From assembly GCA_013407085.1 (NCBI GenBank), contig JACCGJ010019953.1:1-64000 (forward strand): a stretch of DNA of 64,000 nucleotides. The letters are read 5' to 3'. Under the pieces are notes generated by a model, which saw nothing but the letters and a program-made list of their open reading frames with translations, was not told the DNA's origin and made no database searches. This DNA is from Atriophallophorus winterbourni (taxonomy: Eukaryota; Platyhelminthes; Trematoda; Plagiorchiida; Microphallidae). A program made the translations under genes and the position numbers. Numbering within the stretch: the first letter of the stretch is position 1; every line of letters begins with the position of its first letter. This document shows positions 1 to 12,310 of the stretch, one piece after another.

Positions 1-14
1 GGGAGGGGGGAGGG

Positions 15-485
15 TCATTGATAAACGGGAACACAAGCACGACAGGATTCTCGCCACTGGTTCCTTTCTTGTGCCATCACACTGAGTGTTGTCAGCCACA
101 TGTCTTCACGGTCCTTCGGACCACACCCGGGTAAGCGCGATGTTCCCACGATGGCTAGTGGGGCTGTTAGACGTTTGAGGGTCTTCCGCCAGGTATTCCT
201 TTGTCCGCCACGGCGACGTTTCCAATCTGGTCCGGCGAGAGCAAAAAGAGCTAGGCGAGGAAGACGTCGCACTTCCATACGGAGAACGTGCCCCAGCCAT
301 CTCAGCTGGCACATGGATATGTGATCGGAGAGTGGCACAGAGCGATCACCGAGGACTGCCCTCCTGACGTCATCATTTTTGACTTTCTGTTGCCAGCTTA
401 AACGAGCTATACTCCGCAGGCAGCGATGAGTTTTACGTATTCTCCGATTTTTGTGATAACTAGTGTAGTTGTACTTAAAATACAC
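15..485 (-). pseudogene. RTE-type LINE, C-terminal reverse-transcriptase tail
   Basis: The frame encodes the region downstream of the RT domain in RTE-like non-LTR retrotransposons. It shows the family pattern CLRSIA...W, then LRWLGHVLRM, then RLPRLALFAL and a W-K-R-R-GGQ...TW block. It is cut at its 5' side near position 485, where a different decayed LINE starts, so the RT core is absent. The same C-terminal pattern recurs at 22230-22590 and, in a more distant form, at 60965-61612. Old, 5'-truncated insertion; confident on class, not on subfamily. Confidence 0.75.
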
Positions 486-1190
486 TAGGTATCCAAAAAT
501 CGGAGAATACTGTTTATTTTCAAAGAATGCATGATGGGATTACGAAAGTCATTGGTCAAACAAATCCAAAACAGCTCATAATTAAGCCACCCTATTGTAA
601 CCCGTTTGTCGGCTAAATTCAGCAGACGGAAAGCTTGGTCTTACACTTTTATTATCTACATTAAGGACAGATCGGTTTAACCACATATCATTGACCATTA
701 CATTGGTCAACGTTTCTGCTCTGACCCTCACGGCGACGCCTTCTCAAAAAGACGCTTTTTATCATAAACTCACAACAGTCCTCAAAAACGCGCCACAAAA
801 AACTTTGTAGTGGTATTGGGTGCAGATTACCTGCCTTGGCAAAACTGTCACGGAAGGTTCGGTGCAAGCAAAACGAATGAAAATGGACAACGCCTTTTAG
901 ATATATTCATACAGTTCAGTCATTGTGTCGGTAACACTTTCCTTCAAACAAAAACACTGCATAAACTCTCTTGTAAACATCCTCAGTCTGTGCATTGGCA
1001 TCAGCGTGATCTAGTTCTTGCTAGGAGCACTAATATAGGTAGTGTACTCCTCACCAGATCATATCGAAGCGCAGACTGCGACACTGATGATTCACTGGTC
1101 AGTGCTAAAGTGAAGCTTCCCCACACGAGATTTCACCACACCGAATTGTCCGGTAAGCCAAGGATAGAGGTCACTCTCATGTACTAACCT
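484..1190 (+). pseudogene. Decayed RTE-like LINE (linker and endonuclease remnant)
   Basis: Positions 484-690 match two other stretches of the window, 3275-3490 and 12113-12310, at roughly 85-90 percent by eye. From about 690 a broken APE-type endonuclease can be read in pieces: a valine/leucine-rich strand, a degraded equivalent of the LGDFNARVG motif seen intact at 11540, and an end block SADCDTDDSLVSAK near 1065-1110, typical of RTE endonucleases. Frameshifts and stops are frequent. The order of the pieces differs from the copy at 11440-12310, so rearrangement is likely. Confidence 0.6.
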
Positions 1191-1199
1191 AATCTTGCT

Positions 1200-3100
1200 G
1201 CGAGATTTGCAAAAGCCTTCACAGCAGAGTTCAACAAGAAAACCCATTTCTGTGATTGGAACTCTATACATTTATTACAGAAAAGAAAGTCTTGCATATA
1301 TATATATATAACGTTGATTTTACTCATGTAGAAATAACATGGTAAAACGTTTATTATTTTTAAACCAAATATAATTTAGATTGAAATCACCACATTATTT
1401 GTTCATTTGCGCTTCAGCTTGAGTCGTAATGGACTTGCAGGAATAAATTCCGAAGTTATTGTTTTTGAGTTAAAATACCTGCGTCGGCCTAGCTCGCTAA
1501 AAATAACCTCATCGATTGATAGTTCTTTTGTTCACGTAGTGGACAAGAAAAGATGTTTACGTGGGAGCAGCACGTAAAAATTGTTTTGTGAGCAGCTTCA
1601 CACACGTAATTTGAATTTTTGGCACAGGTGTTTGAAATATAGAACTGATTTCACACTGACTATGGATATTTCGCATATATGTCTAACTATAAACCAAACA
1701 ATATCAACTGAATATACAATGAATCATATATTTTATCATGTTTGCAGATCATATACGATCTATCGTGTTTAATAATTTGGATTCTATGATATGAGGTTCG
1801 ATGATTTAACAATTCTGAATCCATTTTGTCGCGGTAATAGTTTAATAATTGTATTATGAAATCATGTATTAATGAATAGTTACAATAAAATAAAATAAGA
1901 TCAAATGATCATGATGAAACTCATCAAGTGCACGTGAGTGACATTTTGTTTGGTTTGATATTTGAAAACTCCACTGACACGTAAAAAACACAAAATGATA
2001 TACATCACGATGAAACTTCTGGTTATTATTCAACCATTGGGTTTGTTGAACTGAAAACTTTGTTGCAATTATGTGCAATTCAGAGTGTAGGGATAGACAT
2101 CAAAGTAAATGTTGTTACGCTAAATGATATACGTTGAAATAGACTCCCCGAAGATTCTCGGTTGATATAATTATGAAACCTAAAATTATTTGTTAAACGT
2201 GAAATGATTTTATAATGGAAGTGTCAGGCAAAATTTAATGAGACCAACAGCGTCACGTTATTTTATGCTTATACCATGTGTTCAAAAATGTAATCGTAAG
2301 TTTTATAGGCGTTGCCGATTTCGCACTCGATTTATTCTCAATAATAAATTAAAATAGCTTCATGAAATGTTTATGGAATCGTGAAATTAGTGCCAATTCA
2401 TTTCAATATGGATTCGTGTTCCGCATAATGGTAACATTAAATGTGTTTCAATTTTACTAGGCCTGAACTTCATCCTTATTTAAGGTAGATGTAGAATCCA
2501 TAAAAAACGGAGGTTTATAAAGTTTTCGTGGGCCCAATAACCAGATTTTTTAAACGATGTGGTTTTGAAGTCATAATGACAATATGATTACAATTTCAAA
2601 CGAGCAATATTTAATATTCGACAATTTTTTCTGTCTGGTACACGCGTGATCATTCGTCTCGCCTTTCTATTTTAATAAGATCACTGTCTAACCTCAACCG
2701 TGAAGTAAGGATTGGTTAAAAATCAATTGAAGCCTGGATTTAAACCCATTGGAAATCATAACGAAATCCTGCGACATAGGCAATTAGATACTTATAAATT
2801 ATTTAACAAATAGATTGCGAAATTAGCATTAATGTGCATGTATTGTATGTTGGACAAACTTTTTTGTTGGAATCCCAAGTTAGCTGCAAGTAAAAAACAG
2901 AACGCATATGCATGCACCGTATAAAGTCAGTGCATAAAACTTTAGCTGAAAATTTTGACGCAATCACCACATTGATGACAGACCAAAACTCTGTATATAA
3001 TGCAAGTGTTTAAAATTTAAACATTGTTAACTGAAAGATGTATTGATCCGATCGTGCATTTACGATAATAATAATAACATTTTATGCGATATTTTACAAC
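1200..3100. other. AT-rich stretch without a recognised gene
   Basis: Reading both strands gives only short spurious frames. A short (AT)n tract lies at about 1296-1310. No recognisable retroelement domains were found. Confidence 0.5.
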
Positions 3101-3109
3101 CGAAATAAG

Positions 3110-4270
3110 GTGAAACGCCTCGTCTTTCACATAATATTATTCAGATCAACGGTGATAGTCAGGACAGAGAACGTGGATAAATTGCAATCCACTCAAAATC
3201 TTTACGAATGTCTGCTAGGCTGTGTGAGCATTTTTAGGTTCACCAAATGTTGCGAAAATGGCTGTTGTACTGAAATAAGCATAGGTATTCAAAACTCTGA
3301 GAATACTGGTAATTTTCAAAGTACGCATCATGGGATCAAGAAAGCCACTTGTCGAAACAAATCCAAAAGAGCTAATAATTAAGCCGCATTACGGTAACCC
3401 GATTGTCGGCAAAACCAAGCAGACGGAAAGATGGGTCTTACATTTCTATTATCTACACTAAGGACAGATCGGTTTTACAGCATGTACTTGAAAATTACGA
3501 GAGTTTAACAACCAGGAAACACGAAGTAAATTCCTCTACTCTTGATGCGTTCAATAAAGCGATCAGCCGCTTAGCGAAAGGAAAGACTTTTCTCAGAATT
3601 TAAAGATAAATGTTGTAAAACAATCTCAATACAGCCATTTTATAGAATGCTTATTCAGTGCTGGAAGAAGGATTGAGTTCAACAAGAGATGTGTGTCACC
3701 AAGATTATGACGCCATTTAGGTGATCGAAACGACTGCAATAAGTAATGAGTAAACTATCTTCTAAATATTCTACGCAAATTGTTGGATAAAGTTTTACAA
3801 ATTAGCCTAGAGCAACCTGGTTTCAGCAGGATAAGTTTAACGGTGGACACGGCCTTCTGTTTATGAAAACTACAAGAATGGTGTCGATAATAGAGAATGT
3901 CATCATGCGCACTTTTTATTTAATTAGCGAATGTATTCGACTACGGTAGTAGGGTCTTTATAAAATGCTTGTCCTTATGGGCCGCCCTACTATACTGTTG
4001 AATCTTGTTATTACTTTCCACTCTCGCAGGAAATGCTAAGTCCACTTTAACGGTTGCTCATCAGAGACACTTATAATTTACCAAAGTTCAGTCAAGGATG
4101 TATTCATGCTCCCACAATCTTTGTCGTTTTATTTGCTTGGCTTCTATGCCGTTTAAGAGCAGAAACCAAGGTACGGTATGTACTAATCCATGACCTCATT
4201 TTTACCGACAATGCAGAACCCCTTGCTCACTCCGAAGATCAACTAGAGTCCTTGATGGACTGCATTTAAT
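3110..4270 (+). pseudogene. Decayed RTE-like LINE (linker plus reverse transcriptase)
   Basis: After the shared linker repeat (3275-3490), the text between 3480 and 3600 reads as the pre-RT region, ending with a string resembling AISRLAKGK. Around 3820-3890 there is a degraded motif resembling QAGFR...TVDTAF, and at 4054-4269 a frame with SQGCIHAPTIF and then DLIFTDNAEPLAHSEDQL. These correspond to RT motifs 4 and 5 of RTE elements, with the catalytic (Y/A)DD eroded to TDN. Several stops and frameshifts make it non-functional. Confidence 0.65.
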
Positions 4271-4644
4271 CGTCATGCAAACACATTCGGTTAACAACTA
4301 GGTTGAACAAGATCAAAGACAACAATATAGCGAAGGATATACTTTTCATCATTTCACATCAAGATTTAAAATACAAGCATAAGAAAAGTGAAACCTGAAC
4401 AATAAATGTGATCAATATCATGGTGATATACATCATGCTGCACACCGATGAGCTCTTCCGGTGTCACACTGTGATAATTACACTATGGACCATCAATCAC
4501 TGTTTATTCATGTAAATTTTATAATATGTTATTAATTAATTAATTTCGCAATATTCGAATATATTTCGTAACCAGATGCTTATTCTGATTACTACTTCTG
4601 TGTTTAGTACATGTTAGACATAATTCGATTATTCAAATACTACA

Positions 4645-4654
4645 TTGGGCGTCG
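4645..4654 (+). promoter_or_regulatory. Candidate primer-binding site of Gypsy element 1
   Basis: TTGGGCGTCG lies 17 nt upstream of the gag start codon (4671). A near-identical TTGGCGTCGT lies just upstream of the second gag copy (44321-44330, minus strand). Conservation of a short TTGG-starting motif at the same place suggests a tRNA primer-binding site; the tRNA was not identified. Confidence 0.3.
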
Positions 4655-4670
4655 AGAATAGCAATTTATC

Positions 4671-7053
4671 ATGGCAAATTCAGGTTTGGAACCTCTTGAC
4701 ATAAATGCAAATGCACGGGAAGTTGAAGATTATTTTGAAAGATACAAAATTTGGTGGCTGGCAAGGCCCAAAGCTGAAAATGATAAAAAATGTCTGTTCA
4801 TTTTCCGAATTCCGTCGGGAAATCTGCGAATACGTTAATCAAAACTTTGGCATATCCGGATCCTCCAACTTCACTCCCATACGAAACTCTAAAGGTGATT
4901 TTATTGCAACATATAAAACCTGTACACTTTGAAGCATTTGAACGTGCAAAATTTCATTCAATGTTGCGGCAACCTAATCAAGGACTTTGTGAATATATTC
5001 AGGCTTCAAACTGCGATTTCGGTGATTTGTTGGAAATGCAGTTAAAAGATCGCCTCATTGCAGAAATTAATGACAGTGTTTAAACAGAATGAGCACTTGA
5101 AATTGCAAAAACCTCTTTCAAAGATGTTCGAGCTCACTGTGAACAGTACCAAGATGCTCGTGCGGCCATGACCGGTTTGTCTTTAGCAGAATGTTCCGTC
5201 ATGTTTAATACACAATCGTGGAAGAGCGAAGGATGTTAAAGCAGTGCAACAGTTCAAATATCAAACGAATTATCGTCGTGCCACTGATAGCCATTCCAAC
5301 TCAATCAAAATTGGGAGGTGTGCATCATGCGGCAGACTTCACTCATGTCATACTTGCCGATTCCGTCAGGCCAGATGTCACAAGTGCGGAAAAACCGGTC
5401 CAATCCAATCTGTTTTTCGAATTCCTAAAACATATTGGACTGATTCAGGAAATGCTCAGGTGAGCGATATTAATGATGAATTTAAATCATTATCCCTGGC
5501 AGTGACATCTTGCAATTCTAGCCATATTCGTAAAATTATTTCTTGTGTTTCTAGTGGCGCATCGATAGATTTTATTCCAGTTACGGGATAGCCTTGTGTT
5601 GCTTATTACCCATAGAGATTTAAAGCAGTTTGCTCCTCATGCGATAGTCCAACCTTCTAGCCTCCCATTAAATGTCATTACGGGACATTCTATTCCTGTT
5701 TTTGGATCGTGTATGATTTCCATCCAAAATGAAAATAATACTGCTGCCTGTCGATTCATTGTTATTAAAACTGGCACGTCAATTCTCGGTTTGAAAGCAA
5801 TTCAAGCTTTACAATTTAGTCTAGCTTTTTTGACATCGTTTGATGATACATCAGACTTGAACGATTTCATAAAACAAGGTTCGCAAGCAACAGTTGGAGT
5901 GCGAAATCCTCCCATTTCTCTTAAAGTAGAAGGAAAATCTATGTTTCTCGAACGCCGTCTTATTCCATATGGACTCCCTGAATCTTTGGAAAAAGCTTTG
6001 AAAGATCTATGTTCTAAATTTATCATTGAAAACCTTGAATCCTCTGCTTGGGGCACACCTATCTTTGTACCGTTGAAGTCTGAGGGGAAGATCCCAAGGG
6101 TTTGCAGTGATTATCTTCTTACATTACATACTAGATTGTTGAAGCACTCATGCACGACAGTTGAACTCAAGGATACTTTGAATAAATTGACAGAATCTAA
6201 ATTCTTCTCGAAAAGAGGCCCACTTACAAATACCTTTGACTGATCAGTCTTCAATGTTAACTGCCATCAACACACCATTTGATTTATTTCGGTACAAATT
6301 TTTACCTTTGGGTTTGTGCAATTCTCCTGCTATATTTCAACAAGTCATGAATGATATTAATTGCGATATGGTTGGAATTGAAGTGAATCAGAATGATGTT
6401 TTATGCATGCACCAACGCAATCCCTTCATGATGAGCTTTTATTGGAACAGTTTCGTAGATTCACTTCTAAAAGTGTTGCTGTTAATCCGTAAAAGTGTTT
6501 GTTTTCTGTTTCGAATTTTGAATGCCTCGGATACATTGTTGATGGTAATCGTTATAAACCAGATCCTAATCGTTTACTCCCGCTGGTCAATGTGAGTCTC
6601 CAAAGAACTTGACACAATTCAAATATCTTATCGGAGCATTGCAATACTATTTGAGGTTCATTTCAAATTTCAGTCTAAAAGATTCACCATTATTTTCACT
6701 TCAATCAAAAGAAACTTTTGTGTGGACTGATGTACATGAACATTGTCTACGCAGCATATTATCGTTTCTAAAGTCAAATGTAGTTCTTCCTCCATTTAGG
6801 CCCAGAATTCATTCCAGACGTTATAGGTGCTGTTCTCGAGCGAAATGTACATCCAGTGACTTACATTTCTCGCAGGCTAACTACTGCTGAAAAGGGTCAT
6901 GCTCAAACACATCGTGAGGATATAGCTGTTTATTGGGGCATTAAACGTTTACACAAATTTCTGTTTGTTCATCGTTTCATCATTGTTACTGTCTATGAAG
7001 CCTTAAAATTCATATACGACCTCAGTGAATCTATTTCTCCTACCTATGAGTAG
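4671..7053 (+). pseudogene. Gypsy-type LTR retrotransposon, broken gag-protease-RT-RNase H
   Basis: Gag starts with ATG at 4671 (MANSGLEPLD...), shifts frame near 4800 and continues to a stop at 5083. A nucleocapsid region near 5310-5420 carries two CysHis knuckles; the second reads CHKCGKTGPIQ and has lost its histidine and last cysteine. A protease active-site remnant (SSGAS for the usual DTGAS) lies near 5545. RT follows from about 5910, with WGTPIF and then FDLFRYKFLPLGLCNSPAIFQQVM near 6275-6350; the YLDD block is destroyed. RNase H is recognisable to 7053 (ISRRLTTAEK...). Integrase and clear LTRs are absent. Multiple frameshifts mark it as dead. Confidence 0.85.
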
Positions 7054-7059
7054 TGACAA

Positions 7060-7852
7060 TAAAATAAAATAAATTCCACTTATCAGGTTACTCCGATTAT
7101 TTACGTAATGTGCCATACACCGCAGAATTCATTTGCATCACAACCACCGTATCATGATGTTCATTAACATGGAGTATTTTGGTTGTTGTTTGTTAACAAT
7201 TATGTACGATGAACAGCTTTTGCTGGACATTATTTAAAGAATCGTAGTTCATACAGGAACTAACCTTGAAGTTAATAACATGTGTTCAAACTTAACCCAA
7301 CAGAATTTGAGTTTTTTGGAATCTTCTGTCTTTTATTATCAATGAAGTAATATAAGATGATACCTTGCTGTGTTTGTCGTGCTGCCATTTAATATTACTT
7401 TAAGTATACCGTTGGAACGTGTAAAATAATCTTCGACTGAGAAACACGTTAATAAGCCCATGATACTAAGTAGGATTTCGCGAGCCCTCCTTTATTCTGA
7501 TACAAATAATTAAGGCTGTAGCTAACAGATATATATAAATGCAATGCTTCTGTAAGGAAGGATTACGTTGCCAGTTATGAAAGAAGCGAATGACAATTAC
7601 GTTCGTTTGTTGGTTTGCGAATTGCTAATCCACATTTATTGTTCATCATATATACAGAATCTTGACTCTATACAACCACTGCAATTTATCCACGCTGCAT
7701 AAAGTCCCTTTTGCATAATGTGGGATACAGTACATTGCGCAGACGAAGCAAATTTGCTATAAGATTGCTAGCGATGAGGCATTATTACAAACTCATACTA
7801 TGAATTCACGCATAGTATGGAAAACACAATTCATTCGAACTGAATGAAAGGT
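7060..7852. other. AT-rich spacer without a recognised gene
   Basis: Only short spurious frames on both strands; it separates the Gypsy remnant from the left pseudo-LTR of the Penelope-like element. Confidence 0.5.
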
Positions 7853-8162
7853 AGCAAAGTATTTGAATATATTCGAGACCGATAGGGAGTCCATAATCAT
7901 GAAAATAGAGTTTGAAATGAATCGGTTATAGTAAGTTTTTGGTAACGTTTCGCTTCTGAACACAGAAGCTTCGTCAGACCAAGGGTGTCGGTACGAACAG
8001 TGTTCAGGTATAAATGGCATTCTCTTGACCAATCCTGAGTTCACTAAGCTACACAGGGGAGATCAAGATAATTGATCACACCTCCTAATTGCTGTGTTCA
8101 TCCTTAATTGTTTATTAATTGTTCAGGTCAGCGGATGCCGACACATTGCTTACGTAATCATG
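7853..8162 (-). repeat. Left pseudo-LTR (3' copy) of Penelope-like element 1
   Basis: This 310-bp segment is repeated in the same orientation at 10594-10904 with only a few differences. Such direct terminal copies (pLTRs) are characteristic of Penelope-like elements. It contains a second copy of the start of the element's reading frame (MNSGLVKRMPF at 8044) and a hammerhead motif. Its inner edge coincides with the end of the GIY-YIG coding region near 8150. Confidence 0.85.
7935..7987 (-). ncRNA. Hammerhead ribozyme motif in left pLTR (minimal type I)
   Basis: On the minus strand the order is stem I strand CUUGGU, box CUGACGA, a 7-bp hairpin GCUUCUG-UGUU-CAGAAGC, box GAAA, then CGUU and the closing stem I strand ACCAA. 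Stem III is only the self-complementary ACGU, as in minimal dimer-active hammerheads. Predicted cleavage falls between 7944 and 7943. One extra A sits between CUGACGA and stem II, which may weaken activity. Confidence 0.7.
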
Positions 8163-10785
8163 TGCGTATTAGGTGTGATGTTCGTTAATCTTAATCCGCT
8201 GCAAAACGAACGCCAGATAGTTGAGATATCCGCCCCATCCACCTTGTTCACCGCATTCGCCCCAGCCTTTGTTATTTCAACAGCCTCGGCGTGAAGTCTT
8301 TCCCTATAAGATTTCACACCCCGTCTTATCACTTTCACGTTATCAAGATCTACGCTGTGTCCAGTGTCTAGCACGTGTTCAGCTAGGGCCGAATCCCGAA
8401 TCAGTGATTGATATTCACTGGGATTGCGTGGTCGCTTTCCCACTCGTTTCTTGTGTTCGTTTAACCTAGTGCAGAGTTCTCTATACGTTTGCCCAATGTA
8501 AACACCCGCGTAACCCTTGCAGTTGATTTAGTAGATGCAGTTCGTCGCACAACCTAAAGGAGTCTTATCTTTGAGATGCATTAATATGGAACGGAGAGTT
8601 CTACCTGCCTTATATGTTACTCTAATACTTGCGGTATTCAAGATTTGACTTATTCCCTCGGAGGCGCTTTTGACATACGGTAGAGATACCGTAGCTCGCC
8701 AAACCCTTTCCGTCTTCGGTTGCGGATATTTAACTCGGTTCAATTGGCGTTTAATTAAGCTCTTGGGGTAACCATGATTTGCAAGTCGGCGACTGACTTC
8801 TTCATGAGCTCGTCTATTATCTGCATCATCGCTGCAGAGGGGGTCAACCTTGTAGAAAAGCGATTTTGCTATGGACTGAAATGCCCTTTTAGGGTGCGCA
8901 GATGTGAATCTCAAAATGGCATCCGTGTCGATAGGCTTACGATATACAGTTGTTCTTATCTTGCCGTTGTCTTTTTGCGCGAGACAGTCCAAGAACGGAA
9001 GTGTCCCTTCCGTAGACTCGGTTTCCTTTGTGACCTGTATTTTTGGATTCAAATTATTGAGATAACTATGAAATGCTTCTAGTCTGTTTCGCTCTATGAT
9101 GACGAATGTATCGTCGACATAGCGCCACCATATTTTTGGTTTTAACGCTTCGTTTCTCAAAGCTATCTCTTCGAAGTGCTCCATGTACATATTCGCTAGC
9201 ACTGGAGAAATGGGTGAGCCCATCGCTAAACCATCGTTTTGCTTGTATAGCTGTCCATTAAATAAGAAGTGGTTCATATTTAGACAAATTGCTACACCGT
9301 TGATGATTTGTTGTACACTCAAGTTGGTACGATCCTTCAGGGTCATATCGGAGTTGAGTGATTTCCTCACTAATTCTAAAGCGCTTGTAGTGTCAACATT
9401 CGTGAACAAGGAGCTTACGTCAAAACTAACCATCATCTCATCCTCCCCAATTGTTACGGTACTTAAGCGGCGAACAAAATCAAACGAGTTCTTAATAAAA
9501 GAATTCGTGTTACCAACTAATGGTTTCAAAAGCTGAGCAAGGTGCTTAGCCAATTCGTGTGTTGGGGATCCAATGCCGTCTACAATGGGCCTTAAGGGGA
9601 TGCCTGCCTTATGTATCTTCGGAGTCCATAGAACCTGGGTGTCTGAGCAGATTTTGGGTAGAGCATGAACCATAATCTTTGACCAAGGTTTTCCTTAATT
9701 CCTCGCAGGTATCTTGAAACAACCCTCTTACGGTTATTCATAATGGTCGTAGCTCTAAGGTTGTCAATAACCTGATACGGACCTTCAGCAAGGTGTGACT
9801 CTGCCTTATCTCTATAATCACTTTTAGAAAGAATCACAGTTGCCTTGCCTTTATCTGCCTTAGTGATCACTATTTCCTCTTCTTTTCGCAATTTCAGAAG
9901 TGCTTGTTGTTCATCTCGAGTAAGGTTCATCCTTTCTGGTTGTTGTTTTTTGATAATACTAGATATACCGTTTCGTAGCGCATCTGCCTGATTTTCAGGT
10001 AGCTGGTTGAGGGCGGATTCTACGCAAGGAATAACATCCTCAGCTTTTAAGAATTTTGTACTTAACGAGAAGTTTAAACCCTTTTCCAACAATCTTTGTT
10101 CGGTTTGCGATAGCGGCCTATATGATAAATTAAATACTTTAGAATATTGTCGAGCCCTGTCATCAAAAGAACTAGCAGAGGTACATTTATCTTTTGAAGT
10201 TAATAAAGTGCTGAACTTACGTACTTGTCTTTCTTTAATGTGCTCGGTCTGTGCAGCCAAAACCTCGGCGTGTTTTCCACAAATTTTGCAGAAATCCACT
10301 TCAGATAACACATTTCGCAATTCGGACTTCAAACTGGAGGCTTTCGATCGCGCGTTTGTCAGGTTTTCATTGGTCCTGTGGATCCTTTGTTTTAAGAACA
10401 CTTTGGATGCGTTTTCGGCAGCCTTCCGAGAATTGCGAGAATTATCCGGAGGTTTGACCACCAAGTCCCTTGGTATGATTCTATTCTGCTGGCATCTCAA
10501 GTTGTAGATGCGATGATTATACCATTTCGCTTCCGTCTCGGCTGTTCGTACCAACTCGCTGGCCAGTTTGCGAACTCGAGGCTCGTAGGAGTCAGCAAAG
10601 TATTTGAATATATTCGAGACCGATCGGGAGTCCATAATCATGAAAATAGAGTTTGCAATGAATCGGTTATAGTAAGTTTTTGGTAACGTTTCGCTTCTGA
10701 ACACAGAAGCTTCGTCAGACCAAGGGTGTCGGTACGAACAGTGTTCAGGTATAAATGGCATTCTCTTGACCAATCCTGAGTTCAC
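8150..10785 (-). pseudogene. Penelope-like element 1: RT plus GIY-YIG endonuclease
   Basis: The frame opens at ATG 10785 inside the right pLTR and encodes an N-terminal region (about 350 aa, including a CKICGKH motif), then a Penelope-type RT. The RT has LAMGSPISPVLANMYM and the catalytic WRYVDDTF (YVDD codons at 9104-9121). Two lesions are visible. One base is missing near 9619, where GL should run into PKIHKAGIPL. A single in-frame TAA lies at 8528-8530. Downstream of it the same frame continues into a GIY-YIG nuclease (GYAGVYIGQTYRELC, then NEHKKRVG) and ends at 8150. Otherwise it is near full length, so the insertion looks fairly young. Confidence 0.9.
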
Positions 10786-10904
10786 TAAGCTACACAGGGG
10801 AGATCAAGATAATTGATCACACCTCCTAATTGCTGTGTTCATCCCTAATTGTTTATTAATTGTTCAGGTCAGCGGATGCCGACACATTGCTTCACGTAAT
10901 CATG
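10594..10904 (-). repeat. Right pseudo-LTR (5' copy) of Penelope-like element 1
   Basis: Direct repeat partner of 7853-8162, carrying the start of the element's reading frame (ATG at 10785). The flank outside the left copy ends in aaggt and the flank outside the right copy begins caaggt, a possible short target duplication. Confidence 0.85.
10676..10728 (-). ncRNA. Hammerhead ribozyme motif in right pLTR
   Basis: Base-for-base the same core as in the left pLTR: CUGACGA, a 7-bp stem II, GAAA, palindromic ACGU for stem III, and stem I pairing UUGGU with ACCAA. Its retention in both terminal copies argues that it belongs to the element. Confidence 0.7.
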
Positions 10905-11440
10905 CAAGGTACTTAATGAATGACGTTTCAGCTATTTGAGAATATTTTTGAAGCGTAGCACTCTACAGCGCACTTAATAAACCAACATGGTTACTTGGAA
11001 GACATGCATGTCAGAAATTCTACTGACGAGGTCATTTAGCTTGATGACGAAACGCCACAATGCCAGCATACCTATCACCGAACATACGCTTATTTAAACC
11101 GAATCTCTGTATCCAGAATACACCCCTTGGTCAGACGACGCAATGCAATATCTTGAAAAAACTTCTACGAACGGCGATAAGCTCAGATTGCTAGTCTAAC
11201 GAGAGAAAACGAGGGATATATTACAAACGATGTCATCCAAACGTAATAATCATCAGAGTCATAAGAAAACCAGCTGTCATTACCAATGAAAGATACGCGG
11301 CTAGCCGAGCCGTTATGCCAAAGGAAAAAGATTGCATACTGTTGAAGAGGCTCTGCATGGAGTTTTGTTGTCCCTAAGAAACAGTCTACTTATAGTACAG
11401 AAATTAGCAGCATCGAAAGCAAACGTATTCAAACAATAAA
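10905..11440. other. Spacer without a recognised gene
   Basis: No coding domain is visible. A fragment near 11023-11060 contains CTGACGA and GACGAAAC resembling a hammerhead but lacks a workable stem III (see rejected items). Confidence 0.4.
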
Positions 11441-12310
11441 TATTGAGTGCACTTACCATTACGTTGGTCAACGATTATGCGCCAATGGTTTTTGCGACGC
11501 CAACTGAGAAACACGTTGAAGTGGTATTGGTATTGGGTGATTTTAACGCCAGAGTTGGTGCAGATCACGAAACTTGGCAAAACATTATAGCAATGTTTGG
11601 GGTAGGAATTACAAATTAAAATGGACACAGTTCAGTCCTTACATCACAAAAACCTTCTTTCAAACGAAGCGATGAATAAAGGTTAGTAGAAACATCTTAG
11701 GTCGAAGTATTGGCAACAGCATGATCTTATTCTCGTTAGGCGCACTAACGTGTAATGCATTCTCCCCAAATGAACATACTAGAACGCAGACTTCAACGCT
11801 GAACTTTCGCTGATTTGAGCAGAACAGAAGCTTCACCAGACCGGATTTCACAGTGCCAAATTGACTGGTAAGAAAAGGATAGATTTCAGTCTAGATTGTG
11901 AACTTCATAATTCTACGCAATATGTGCAAGCTTTCACAGACGATCTCAGCAAAATACTCCACCAGATGCAAAGACCTAAACGCTGCGATGGCCGAGTCAA
12001 TTTTCACTTAGCTCAATCGAGCGAATTTTTCGTAGCCAAAGCTTCACGAATGTTTGCTATCCTGTATGAGAAACGGTGAGCATTTTTAGGTTCACCAGAC
12101 GTTGCGAAAATGACTGGTATCCTAGGTATCCACAAATCAAAGTATGCATGATGGGATCACAAAAGCCATTGGTGAAACAAATCCAAAACAGCTCATAATT
12201 AAGCCACATTATGGTATCCCGTTTGTCGGCAAAACTCAGCTGACGGAAAGCTTGGTCTTACAATTTTATTATATACACTAAGGACAGATCGGTTTTACAG
12301 CATGTACCCG
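11440..12310 (+). pseudogene. Decayed RTE-like LINE (endonuclease and linker)
   Basis: Reading from 11455 gives endonuclease strands including VLVLGDFNARVGADHETW at about 11525-11580, the catalytic DFN motif of APE-type nucleases. The linker repeat shared with 484-690 and 3275-3490 follows at 12113-12310. Stops and shifts interrupt all frames. Confidence 0.65.

Noticed and set aside
11023..11060. CTGACGA...GACGAAAC resembling a hammerhead
   Set aside because: A 5-bp stem II can form, but no U16.1 or closing stem I/III arms follow GAAA, so the fold is incomplete.
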